Part shown: one piece after another, positions 18,730-26,417 of the stretch
How positions within the stretch are numbered: the first letter of the stretch is position 1
Layout of the letters: each line of letters starts with the position of its first letter
Assembly: GCA_963556045.3 (NCBI GenBank)
Contig: CAUVYA020000002.1
Span: 1,488,001-1,552,000 of the forward strand
Direction: 5' to 3'
From: UBA4781 sp963556045
GTDB taxonomy: Bacteria; Chloroflexota; Anaerolineae; Anaerolineales; Anaerolineaceae
Length of the DNA: 64,000 bases
The notes under the pieces: model-generated
Database searches by the model: none
The model's input: only the letters and a program-made list of their open reading frames with translations
Told to the model about the DNA's origin: nothing
Made by a program: the position numbers and the translations under genes

Positions 18730-20484
18730 TCATTTTCCTAATATCATTACATACTGAGCTGTTACATTATCCCGCGAGCCAGCGTCGCAGGCAGTCTGCA
18801 CCATACGGCGAGGTATTTCTTCTTCGTTCATGCCCTCACGCATCATTCTGGCAAGCTCGTTTTCCACTACGGTGGAGTACAGACCATCTGAACACAAAAG
18901 GAACTGGTCGCCGGCTGTTACCGGGTATACATCCACATCCGGCTGCGCCTGTGGGGTCATTCCGACAAAGCGGGTGAGCTTTGACGAAAGCCCCGCCGCC
19001 CGAGCCTCGTCTTCTGTCATATTTCCCGATGCGACCGCGTCAAACGCCCGGTTATGGTCTTTTGTCAAACAGAGCAGATTGTTTGCATCCTTCGGCAGGA
19101 GATAAATCCGGCAGTCACCCATGTGGAGTACGATCGCACTCTTGTCAACGAGCCAAAGGCATGCGATCGCAGCAGAATAATCTGTTTTTCCTTCGCTGCT
19201 GTGCTCAGCGTATAGGCTGTCACTTATCTCGATTATTTTTTTGCGCAGCAGCATGGCGGCTTTTGACTCGGATGGGCTGTTTGACAGCTCATGAGCAAGG
19301 GAACGCATTTCCTGCGGAAGTTTTTTCGATAAATATCCGGCGGTTTCTCCGCCATGAGCAGCTCCGCCTACGCCGTCAATGACCGCAAAGAAGGCTGCTT
19401 CAGGGAGGGTAACAACCGCATCCTGGTTTGAGGTGCGCACAGGTCCTTTTTCAGTTTTGCTTCCGCAGCAAAAGCCATATTCAAAAGTTTCGGAATCAAA
19501 GCACCTGAAAGAAGCCTGATCTTCGGCTTGCCTGGCATCGTCGGGCAAGTTTTCATCGGCGGAAGTGTCAGTCACTGTCGATTCATTGCCCAGGGTATCG
19601 GTAATGGTTTGTTCGGACTGTATGTGAACGATAAGGGAGCACCCGCTGCTGAGTTTGATTGTGTCGCCGTCAGAAACATTCTCAATCGGGCCTGGATTAC
19701 TCTGATAAAGCGCACGGCTTCCTATCAACCTGTCATTTATGGATGTGCCATTCTTACTTCCACAGTCACGCACCGAGACACTAGGTGGGGAGATATTGAA
19801 TTGACAATGGCGGCCGGATACGGTGTTCTCCGGTATGACGATATCGCATCCGGAGCTGTGACCGAGCGTCACCTCCGTTTCCGTGTAATACGGGAAGCTT
19901 TGCCCGGAAAGCGGACCATTGATAAACTCCAGTGTCACTGAATCTCCTGAAGAATTGGGTGAACCGCCGAAAGGGGGCGTAAAGGGGCTGTCTATATATG
20001 CTTCGTTCTTCAGTTGTTCCAGCACACAAACATTGCACGCTGCAAACGCAGAAGTGTATTTGTGCTGATACTCATCATCGGAAACAGCATATCTAAGGAT
20101 CGCCTGCACTCTTTGCAGCTTCATTTTCATTCCGCCGGTAAGCTCAGTTTTCTCAATATGAATTGGCAGCACCTTTCGGTTTTCAGAAATGGCGAAGTCT
20201 ATTTCGTCCTGCACATTCTCTGATTTTGCGGATTGAGGAGTCAAGAACACGATAAACAGCGAGCAGTTTGAAATGGCGTATGCAATTTCATCGCCCCATT
20301 TATTGCCGGCTTCAATGCCTTCGTCGTACCAGATGGGATAACCCTGACTGTGAAACCTTACAAGCTCTGCAAATACTTTGGTAGAATCTGCATGGGCATA
20401 GCTTGTAAAGATATAGGGCTTATTCCCTCGATAGGCGGGGAACGGTCTGCGGTTCAAATGTGATTGATCTGAACTATTCATCAT
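18730..20484 (-). CDS. TIR - FHA - PP2C phosphatase fusion protein
   Basis: 584 residues from the ATG at 20484 (GGAGGG 4 nt upstream; the next codon is also ATG). Three domains follow in order. A TIR domain (24-135) has YIFTSYAHADSTKVFAELV, GYPIWYDEGIEAG and QDEIDFAISENRKVLPIHI, with E94 in the NADase position. An FHA domain (about 185-290) has SGRH (223-226) and SKNGT (243-247), which bind phosphothreonine. A PP2C domain (about 338-584) has RTSNQDA, DGVGG (370-374), GDCRIYL, CSDGL and SRDNVTA, giving the full metal-binding set. It should read and remove phosphothreonine marks made by the kinase encoded next. The TIR fusion is unusual. Confidence 0.9.
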   Translation of the reverse strand: MMNSSDQSHLNRRPFPAYRGNKPYIFTSYAHADSTKVFAELVRFHSQGYPIWYDEGIEAGNKWGDEIAYAISNCSLFIVFLTPQSAKSENVQDEIDFAISENRKVLPIHIEKTELTGGMKMKLQRVQAILRYAVSDDEYQHKYTSAFAACNVCVLEQLKNEAYIDSPFTPPFGGSPNSSGDSVTLEFINGPLSGQSFPYYTETEVTLGHSSGCDIVIPENTVSGRHCQFNISPPSVSVRDCGSKNGTSINDRLIGSRALYQSNPGPIENVSDGDTIKLSSGCSLIVHIQSEQTITDTLGNESTVTDTSADENLPDDARQAEDQASFRCFDSETFEYGFCCGSKTEKGPVRTSNQDAVVTLPEAAFFAVIDGVGGAAHGGETAGYLSKKLPQEMRSLAHELSNSPSESKAAMLLRKKIIEISDSLYAEHSSEGKTDYSAAIACLWLVDKSAIVLHMGDCRIYLLPKDANNLLCLTKDHNRAFDAVASGNMTEDEARAAGLSSKLTRFVGMTPQAQPDVDVYPVTAGDQFLLCSDGLYSTVVENELARMMREGMNEEEIPRRMVQTACDAGSRDNVTAQYVMILGK

Positions 20485-20626
20485 GAATCCCTCCAAACTC
20501 ATTCGACCTTATAAACATCGCATTTTTTGAATTTTCTGACGATGAGACTGCAATTGAATATGTAATTGAAGGTGAATGGGTCTCCGCCGTAGCAGAACCA
20601 GCCTATCAGATTCTCAAAAACGCTGG

Positions 20627-20890
20627 CTAGAAGAGCGCGTCAGCGTCAAAGGTGATTTTCTGCAGATCATCTATTGCGACGCCGGCATATTTCTTGCAGT
20701 CGCTGCCGTCTATAAACCAGAGCGACATTTCTTTAACGGGGTGGACAATGGTCGTTTCATCGTCGTTATCGCGCACAGCCAGCGTATCGTTCTGTCTGGA
20801 GAAGGAGATGATAAACCAAAAAGATCTTCGATTATTTCGATTATTTCGATTACCATTTCTTCGACTTCTTCAGGCGCAGCTTTTTCCACA
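20627..20890 (-). pseudogene. remnant of a small gene, reading frame broken
   Basis: On the minus strand two adjacent frames each give protein-like sequence: an acidic stretch VEKAAPEEVEEMVIEI first, then in another frame a 55-residue tail containing DNDDETTIVHPVKEM and YAGVAIDDLQKITF, ending at a TAG at 20627-20629. A one-base shift near 20815 would join them. The region includes a 9-bp tandem repeat (GATTATTTC type, about 20827-20852) that may be unstable. The family is not recognised. It lies upstream of the phosphatase gene within the putative island. Support is limited to composition and frame continuity. Confidence 0.3.
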
Positions 20891-21205
20891 AAACCCTTCC
20901 TTTTTCACGATCTCTGTTGCTTAAGGTCATCGTAGAAATAATTTAATAATATTATTCTACACTCATTCTATTTTCCGAAGTGGCGGAATCGAGGCTTTTC
21001 CGGTATGAAGCTTAGATTCGCACGATATGACCCAAAATCGTTGAGAAGGAAATCACTATCACCCTGGTACCGTTTTCTTCCATTACCGAATGGTAATAAA
21101 TTCGGAGGATTTTTCAAACAAGAAACCACTGTGATCCACTGTATTACAATCGGATTTCTACTGCATACGAAGTTCATAAAAAGCAATTTTAGGTTGCGAA
21201 GAACG

Positions 21206-21231
21206 AAAAACCAGAGTCCGACGGACTCTGG
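21206..21231 (-). terminator. Rho-independent terminator of the initiator tRNA
   Basis: CCAGAGTCC and GGACTCTGG form a perfect 9-bp stem with a 3-nt loop. On the minus strand it is followed by TTTTT and lies 13 nt beyond the tRNA 3' end, a textbook placement. Confidence 0.88.
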
Positions 21232-21237
21232 TTTGAC

Positions 21238-21285
21238 TTCAGGTAGCGGGGAGTGGATTCGAACCACTGACCTCCAGGTTATGAG
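21238..21285 (-). repeat. second copy of the 48-bp tRNA direct repeat
   Basis: This is the copy that includes the 3' half of the intact initiator tRNA gene and 6 bp beyond it. It differs from 15055-15102 at three positions. The two copies are 6.1 kb apart in direct orientation and bracket the kinase and TIR-FHA-PP2C genes. Confidence 0.75.
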
Positions 21286-21315
21286 CCTGACGAGCTGCCA
21301 CTGCTCTACCCCGCA
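21244..21315 (-). tRNA. tRNA-fMet (CAT)
   Basis: The minus strand folds into a full cloverleaf: acceptor stem GCGGGG/CCCCGC, D stem GAGC/GCTC, anticodon loop CTCATAA, T arm AGTGG-TTCGAAT-CCACT. Three features point to the initiator: position 1 (U) does not pair with 72 (U), the D stem has A11-U24, and two of the three anticodon-stem G-C pairs are kept (AGG/CCU instead of GGG/CCC). The discriminator is A and the CCA end is not encoded (ACCT follows). Confidence 0.9.
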
Positions 21316-21327
21316 TTGCGAAACACA

Positions 21328-21356
21328 AGTTTACCATGAGCAATGTAGTTCGTCAA
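21328..21356 (-). promoter_or_regulatory. sigma-70-type promoter of the initiator tRNA
   Basis: On the minus strand TTGACG (-35, 21351-21356) and TAAACT (-10, 21328-21333) are separated by exactly 17 nt. The -10 box ends 12 nt before the tRNA 5' end. Confidence 0.75.
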
Positions 21357-21673
21357 ATGAGAGCCAGTGATCTTACTTTCGATTGAAATAAAAGGATGGA
21401 CTTGATCACATGGTTGGAATGCGATGTGCAGGTTAACCCTTAATCTCTTCATGGAATCGGGGAATTATTAACCATTTGAGAATAATATTCGTTCTTAACT
21501 CCATTTCATTATATACACTATTCCTTTAATCAGAATTAATTCAATACACAATACAATACACAGCCGCCTTCGTTCGTATAATCGAGATCTGGATTCCATA
21601 AATATCAATAATACTTATTAAAGAAAAATGTTAGTGTTTATTTCTCATCACAAAAAAATAAACGATCCCTCAT

Positions 21674-21702
21674 TTGACTCAACTTGCCGCAATCCCTACA
21701 AT
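21674..21702 (+). promoter_or_regulatory. sigma-70-type promoter of the PTS operon
   Basis: TTGACT (21674-21679), a 17-nt spacer and TACAAT (21697-21702) stand 44 bp upstream of the LevR-like gene, which has AAGGAGA before its ATG. The rest of the AT-rich 21357-21746 gap shows no coding sequence. A housekeeping-type promoter is notable because LevR-type activators usually work with sigma-54. Confidence 0.7.
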
Positions 21703-21746
21703 TTTATGTATAAGTTAGTGTATAGTCTCTTTGAAGGAGATTTCAA

Positions 21747-24368
21747 ATGAAGACTAACAAAGATAAAATTTTTGATTTTTTAACATTATATGCTTCAGCG
21801 CATGGGAACAATGGTGTGACCACTCAATATCTGGCAGATACCCTGGGAATCTTACGAACCAACACAAGCACTCTCCTCAATACGCTTGTTATGGAAGGAC
21901 GTATGGTCAAATCGTCCAGTAGACCCGTGCTGTATCGCATAAAAACCCAGGCTGATAATCGAGAAGATGAGTGTTTTGAAAATATCACCGGTGTTCACGG
22001 TAGTCTTGCGCGACAAGTCCAATTGGCAAAAGCCGCCATCATCTATCCTGAAAAAAGTTTGAATACACTGCTGGTAGGTGAACCGGGAACAGGAAAAAGC
22101 TTTTTGGCGATGATCATGCATCAATATGCCATCGCAGCGAAGGTACTGACAGAGAATGCTCCCTACATCGTCTTCGATTGCCGGCGTCATCAGGTCAATG
22201 ACAATAATTTGATAAGTGAACTACTGGGTGCAGATGAAAACAACGGTTTGATCTCCCAAGCCAGTGAGGGCATTCTGCATATCGATAACGCGCACCTTTT
22301 AAGCACGGGGCTTCGCAGCCAATTATGTTCCGCTATCGAGCGCTGCCAGCAAAACGGTACGGAATCGAAGACGAAAACTTCCCCGATGATCATTCTGGCA
22401 AGCGATACATGCAACAATGCTGCCTGCGATGATTATGCCAGGCTGTTTCCGATCACCATCGAACTTCCAGCGCTGGCAGAACGACCGATGGACGAGCGCA
22501 TGACGCTCATTCAGAATTTTTTCAATATTGAAGCAGCTCGAGCAAAAAAAACACTCAATATCAATGCCGAGCTGCTGCGCTGTCTGCTCCTTTATAAATG
22601 CACTTTAAACATCAAGCAATTGAAGGGGGACATCAAACGAGGTTGTGCGATGGCATACCTCAGGGAGCATGATTCAAGAGATGATACCCTCAATATTTTC
22701 CTTTTTGATTTTGAACCATACGTTCGCAAAGGGTTTCTGAATTATGGCGAACACCGCGATGAAGTGGAACGCATCATCCCATCCAACTATAATTATTCCT
22801 TTTCTGGATCTACCATGAAAATGAGCGTGATCGATCGCGCTAAACTTTTATCCACCAGCCTGTATGATGAGATAGACCGCAAAGCTAACGACCTCCAAGC
22901 ACAAGGTTTATCGCGAGAAGATGCAAATGCACTCCTCACGGTAGAGTTTCAAGAAACCTTCCATCAATATGTTAACAAGGTTTCCAATCAGGTCATTAAT
23001 AAAGAACAGCTTGTCAAGCTGGTGGATGAGCGCACAATACCACTTGTTGAAGCATTCCTGAACGATATAAGCGAAGAACTTTCGATCAGTTTTCCACCTT
23101 CGGTGTTCTATGGCTTATGTTTGCATGTTGATAGTATTGCCAAAGGTAATGCAACCCAGCAGATCTTATCCGATCAACAGATCTCCGACATCGCCGAGCA
23201 GCATACAGCAATGAATGCAATGTCTCTGCAGTTCGTGGCAAATCTTGAAAATGTATTTGCTGTACATTTTCCCCCGGAAGAAGCAGCCTTCATCACCATG
23301 TTTTTGTATTCTGAAGATCCGGCATCCAATACCTCCCTGAACCCCGTGATCCTTTTTGCATTGCTCGGCAATGGTGTCGCAGCTTCATTGGCTGACATGG
23401 TCAATAATCTCATCCAGGTTGATAACGCCTATTCCTTTGAAATTCCCTTTGAACACCAGCCTTCTGAAACGTATGAGGAATTATCTGATTTTGTTAAAAA
23501 GATCGATCGTGGCAAAGGGATCATCGTCCTGTACGATATGAAATTCTTAAACACTTTTTTCGAATCCATTTCATTGGAAACCGGAATCGAGATCCGAGCA
23601 GTTGAATTTCCGGTTACGTTGATGGGCATTGAATGGGCGCGAAAAGCAGCCGTGGCAGCAGATGTGGATGCACTGTACCAGAACATCATCAACAGTCTCG
23701 CAACCATTCAAAAACCTCTGCCGCGGGTGATCGTCACACTGTGCACAACCGGGGAAGGTGGAGCACAGGAGTTGAGAAAATATATTGAGAAATATGGTGA
23801 CGTTCCCAACATGGAGATCATATCCCTTTCCATGGCAGATCATGAGCAGCTCCGCGACCAACTGTACACGCTGCAAAAGGCGAATATCATCCATTGCATT
23901 GTGAGTACACAAGACCCCCAACTATTCGGAATACCTTTTATACCGATCAGCGACGTTCTGGGAGCAGATCCTTCCGCATTACCGGAGATCTTAAGGTTTA
24001 AAAACCGTGAAAAAAGCCACATTAATTTCGATCAGGTATTTCGCTACCTCGGCGAACAGCTTGAATATACTGATGTAACGAAACTTCAGCGTCTCCTTCC
24101 TCCGGTGATCGAGCAAATCGATAGAGATATCATGCGGATGTCCCTCGACACAGAAATTGGTTTGTTGATGCATATCGCATGCAGTATTAATCGTCTGGCT
24201 GCCAAGGAACCGGTTCCAAAAAACATTCACAAAGATCAGATCATTGAGACCAACATGGATTGTTACAAAAAGATGCTGCGCGTGCTAAAACCTGTGGAGC
24301 ATGCGTTCGGTATCATTTTCCCGGATGATGAAATTACCAACATCATCATGATCATTCATAAATTATAG
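21747..24368 (+). CDS. LevR/DagR-like PRD transcriptional regulator
   Basis: An 873-residue multidomain activator. An N-terminal winged-helix (about 1-66) is followed by an AAA+ domain with Walker A GEPGTGKS (111-118) and a Walker-B-like ILHIDN (176-181). Then come PRD1 (about 425-530, candidate phospho-His H460 and H486), an EIIA-Man-like domain (about 535-640) where the usual active His is Asn542 (LLGNGVAASLADMV), a linking alpha/beta domain, and PRD2 (about 785-873, candidates H809 and H851). The GAFTGA loop that contacts sigma-54 is absent: the segment reads LLGADENNGLISQASEG. PRD phosphorylation by the PTS would couple operon activity to sugar uptake. First gene of a co-directional operon with EIIA, EIIB, EIIC and a GH1 enzyme. 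Confidence 0.9.
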   Translation: MKTNKDKIFDFLTLYASAHGNNGVTTQYLADTLGILRTNTSTLLNTLVMEGRMVKSSSRPVLYRIKTQADNREDECFENITGVHGSLARQVQLAKAAIIYPEKSLNTLLVGEPGTGKSFLAMIMHQYAIAAKVLTENAPYIVFDCRRHQVNDNNLISELLGADENNGLISQASEGILHIDNAHLLSTGLRSQLCSAIERCQQNGTESKTKTSPMIILASDTCNNAACDDYARLFPITIELPALAERPMDERMTLIQNFFNIEAARAKKTLNINAELLRCLLLYKCTLNIKQLKGDIKRGCAMAYLREHDSRDDTLNIFLFDFEPYVRKGFLNYGEHRDEVERIIPSNYNYSFSGSTMKMSVIDRAKLLSTSLYDEIDRKANDLQAQGLSREDANALLTVEFQETFHQYVNKVSNQVINKEQLVKLVDERTIPLVEAFLNDISEELSISFPPSVFYGLCLHVDSIAKGNATQQILSDQQISDIAEQHTAMNAMSLQFVANLENVFAVHFPPEEAAFITMFLYSEDPASNTSLNPVILFALLGNGVAASLADMVNNLIQVDNAYSFEIPFEHQPSETYEELSDFVKKIDRGKGIIVLYDMKFLNTFFESISLETGIEIRAVEFPVTLMGIEWARKAAVAADVDALYQNIINSLATIQKPLPRVIVTLCTTGEGGAQELRKYIEKYGDVPNMEIISLSMADHEQLRDQLYTLQKANIIHCIVSTQDPQLFGIPFIPISDVLGADPSALPEILRFKNREKSHINFDQVFRYLGEQLEYTDVTKLQRLLPPVIEQIDRDIMRMSLDTEIGLLMHIACSINRLAAKEPVPKNIHKDQIIETNMDCYKKMLRVLKPVEHAFGIIFPDDEITNIIMIIHKL

Positions 24369-24384
24369 AAGGAGTAAGACCATT

Positions 24385-24708
24385 ATGGCTTTGGACAGGA
24401 AAATGGAAGATATCGCAATGAAAATCATCGCCAACGCAGGAGCAGCGCGCAGCAAAGCATTCGAGGCTCTTTCAGAGGCAAAGAAAGGTGATTTTCAAAA
24501 AGCGAGTGAATTATTAACGAGTTCCGATCAATACGCGCATGAAGCGCATAAAACACACAGCGCACTATTAACAATGTATGCCAATGGTGAATTTGACCAA
24601 AGCGATATCTTGATCGCTCATGCACAGGATCATCTGATGTGCGCGGAATTAGCCAAAGAGCTAATCATCGAAATCATTGAACTTCGCGAAGACGCAGAAA
24701 GGAGGTGA
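24385..24708 (+). CDS. PTS EIIA component, lactose/cellobiose family
   Basis: A 107-residue, all-helical EIIA of the Lac family: INAGAARSKAFEALS-like start (IIANAGAARSKAFEAL), SDQYAHEAHKTHSALL and the active-site block AHAQDHLM, where H79 aligns with the phosphorylated His of ChbA/LacF. It takes phosphate from HPr and passes it to EIIB. Preceded by GAAGGAG 16 bp after the regulator stop, and its own stop overlaps the ribosome site of EIIB. Confidence 0.93.
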   Translation: MALDRKMEDIAMKIIANAGAARSKAFEALSEAKKGDFQKASELLTSSDQYAHEAHKTHSALLTMYANGEFDQSDILIAHAQDHLMCAELAKELIIEIIELREDAERR

Positions 24709-24716
24709 AAAGGAGT

Positions 24717-25019
24717 ATGAAAATTTTGTTAGTGTGTGCCGGCGGTGCTTCCACAAGCATTCTCATGAAAAAAATGAGGGAGTACGCTGAAGACAAGGGC
24801 TTTGAGCTGGAGATCATGGCTAAAGGGATGAATGATTATGACGAATACAGTTCCCAATTTGATATGATCCTGCTGGGTCCTCAAATTTCCTACAAACAAT
24901 CGGAGATTGAAGAGCAATCAAGAAAACCGGTGGCGGTGATCGCTCCATTTGATTACGCTGTGGGAAACGCAGAAAATATTTTTAAGCAAGTCTACTCGAT
25001 CCTTCCAAAAAATAAATAA
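24717..25019 (+). CDS. PTS EIIB component, lactose/cellobiose family
   Basis: About 100 residues from the ATG at 24717; a GTG at 24705 in the same frame overlaps the EIIA stop and is less typical for the family, which starts MKKILLVC. The phosphocysteine is C7 in LLVCAGGASTS, followed by the P-loop-like turn. QFDMILLGPQISYKQSEIEE is the family helix after the third strand. It carries phosphate from EIIA to the sugar inside EIIC. Confidence 0.92.
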   Translation: MKILLVCAGGASTSILMKKMREYAEDKGFELEIMAKGMNDYDEYSSQFDMILLGPQISYKQSEIEEQSRKPVAVIAPFDYAVGNAENIFKQVYSILPKNK

Positions 25020-25036
25020 TACAAAGAGGTGTTTTC

Positions 25037-26344
25037 ATGGATAAGTTATTTGAAAGTAAATTTATGAAGGGACTGCAAAAGTTCGGTGAAAAGCTAGGAA
25101 GCAATAAAGTATTCTCAGCCATCTCCAAATCAATGATGGGAACCATGGCAATCATCCTGGTAGGCGCCATTTTTCAGATCGTTGCCACCATTCCCACCTT
25201 ATTCGGGTGGTTCACAACCGAGAGCGCGACCTACAAACTGTTATATGCGCCATACAACATGACCATGGGGCTGCTATCCATATTTGTAGTGTTCATGATC
25301 GGGTACAACTACGCCAAATCACTGGGGATGAAACCGATGCAGAATGGTATTGTTGCTCTCATCTGTTTTCTGGTGGTAGCCGCGCCTGCAACCACAGTGA
25401 CCCTGGTTGACGGGGCAACAACCATGACCATTCTCGACTCATCCAACCTGGGCGCTGCCGGTCTGTTTGTTGCCATCCTGATCGGAATTTTAACCGTCAG
25501 GTTGACCCACTTCTGCGAAAAGAAGAATATTGTTATTAAAATGCCGGATGTGGTGCCTTCTTTTCTGAGTGAAGCATTTTCCGCCATGCTGCCCCTGCTG
25601 TTCAACATCATTGTGTGGTACGGCATCAGCACATTATTGAGCACACTCACCGGTGGAATGATGACACTCCCACTGCTGATCACCTATATTCTTTCCATTC
25701 CGTTATCGGCAATCAACACCATACCGGGTATGTTCATCGCGGTCCTATTTGCATGTCTGTTATGGACTTTCGGTATTCATGGATCTATGGTTGTCTTTAT
25801 CGCATTGATGGCGATCATGATTCAAAACATCTCTGCCAACGCTGCCGCGGTCGCTGCCGGCAATCAACCACAGTTTTACGCGACCATGCTCACGGGCGCA
25901 ATGGCTTGTGCTGGAGGAACCGGTAACACATTTGGGTTGGTGCTGCATGGCTTGAAATCGGCTAAATCCAAACAGTTAAAAGCAGTCAGTAAAGCCGCTA
26001 TCGTACCGGGGATCTTCAACATCAACGAACCTGTGACGTTCGGCTTCCCCATCATGTACAATCCCATTATGGCAATCCCCTATATCCTGACTCCCCTCAT
26101 CACAATGCTGATCCTGTGGGGTGGGTACGCAATCGGGTTCTTCAAGCCTGCCTACGTGATGATCATGTCGCTGCTACCTTTGTTCATGGGCGAATTCCTG
26201 GGATCCATGGCGTGGCAGAACCTGTTTATCCCTGTGGTTGGGATCGTAGTTGGGCTGGTCGTTTACTACCCATTCTTTAAAATTTATGACAAACAGCTTG
26301 TTGAAAAAGAAGCTGCAGCCGAAGCCGCGAAAGAAGAAGCCTGA
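25037..26344 (+). CDS. PTS EIIC permease, cellobiose/lactose family
   Basis: A 435-residue membrane permease with about ten helices. The cytoplasmic start (FMKGLQKFGEKLGSNKVFSAI) is typical for the Lac/Cel family, as are the conserved central NINEPVTFGFP (re-entrant sugar-binding loop, about residues 322-332) and the preceding GGTGNTFGL. The C-terminus is Ala/Glu-rich. It transports and phosphorylates a beta-glucoside-type disaccharide together with the EIIA and EIIB encoded upstream. 17 bp separate it from EIIB. Confidence 0.93.
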   Translation: MDKLFESKFMKGLQKFGEKLGSNKVFSAISKSMMGTMAIILVGAIFQIVATIPTLFGWFTTESATYKLLYAPYNMTMGLLSIFVVFMIGYNYAKSLGMKPMQNGIVALICFLVVAAPATTVTLVDGATTMTILDSSNLGAAGLFVAILIGILTVRLTHFCEKKNIVIKMPDVVPSFLSEAFSAMLPLLFNIIVWYGISTLLSTLTGGMMTLPLLITYILSIPLSAINTIPGMFIAVLFACLLWTFGIHGSMVVFIALMAIMIQNISANAAAVAAGNQPQFYATMLTGAMACAGGTGNTFGLVLHGLKSAKSKQLKAVSKAAIVPGIFNINEPVTFGFPIMYNPIMAIPYILTPLITMLILWGGYAIGFFKPAYVMIMSLLPLFMGEFLGSMAWQNLFIPVVGIVVGLVVYYPFFKIYDKQLVEKEAAAEAAKEEA

Positions 26345-26366
26345 GTTCAAGTATATTTTTCACAAT

Positions 26367-26393
26367 CCGGCAACCGTTTTTGACGGTTGCCGG
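26367..26393 (+). terminator. intergenic hairpin between EIIC and the GH1 gene
   Basis: CCGGCAACCGT and ACGGTTGCCGG make an 11-bp perfect stem with a 5-nt loop. No T run follows, so it is more likely an mRNA-stabilising or attenuating hairpin that lowers expression of the GH1 gene relative to the PTS genes than a full terminator. Confidence 0.55.
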
Positions 26394-26417
26394 TCATTAT
26401 CTGCGTAAGGATGATTC

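Noticed and set aside
17774..18757. 327-codon plus-strand frame opposite the kinase gene
   Set aside because: Antisense shadow of the kinase domain, which has all the expected motifs on the minus strand.
20576..20935. 119-codon plus-strand frame in the island
   Set aside because: Ser/Ile low-complexity over the 9-bp repeats and no ribosome site; the opposite strand reads more like real protein.
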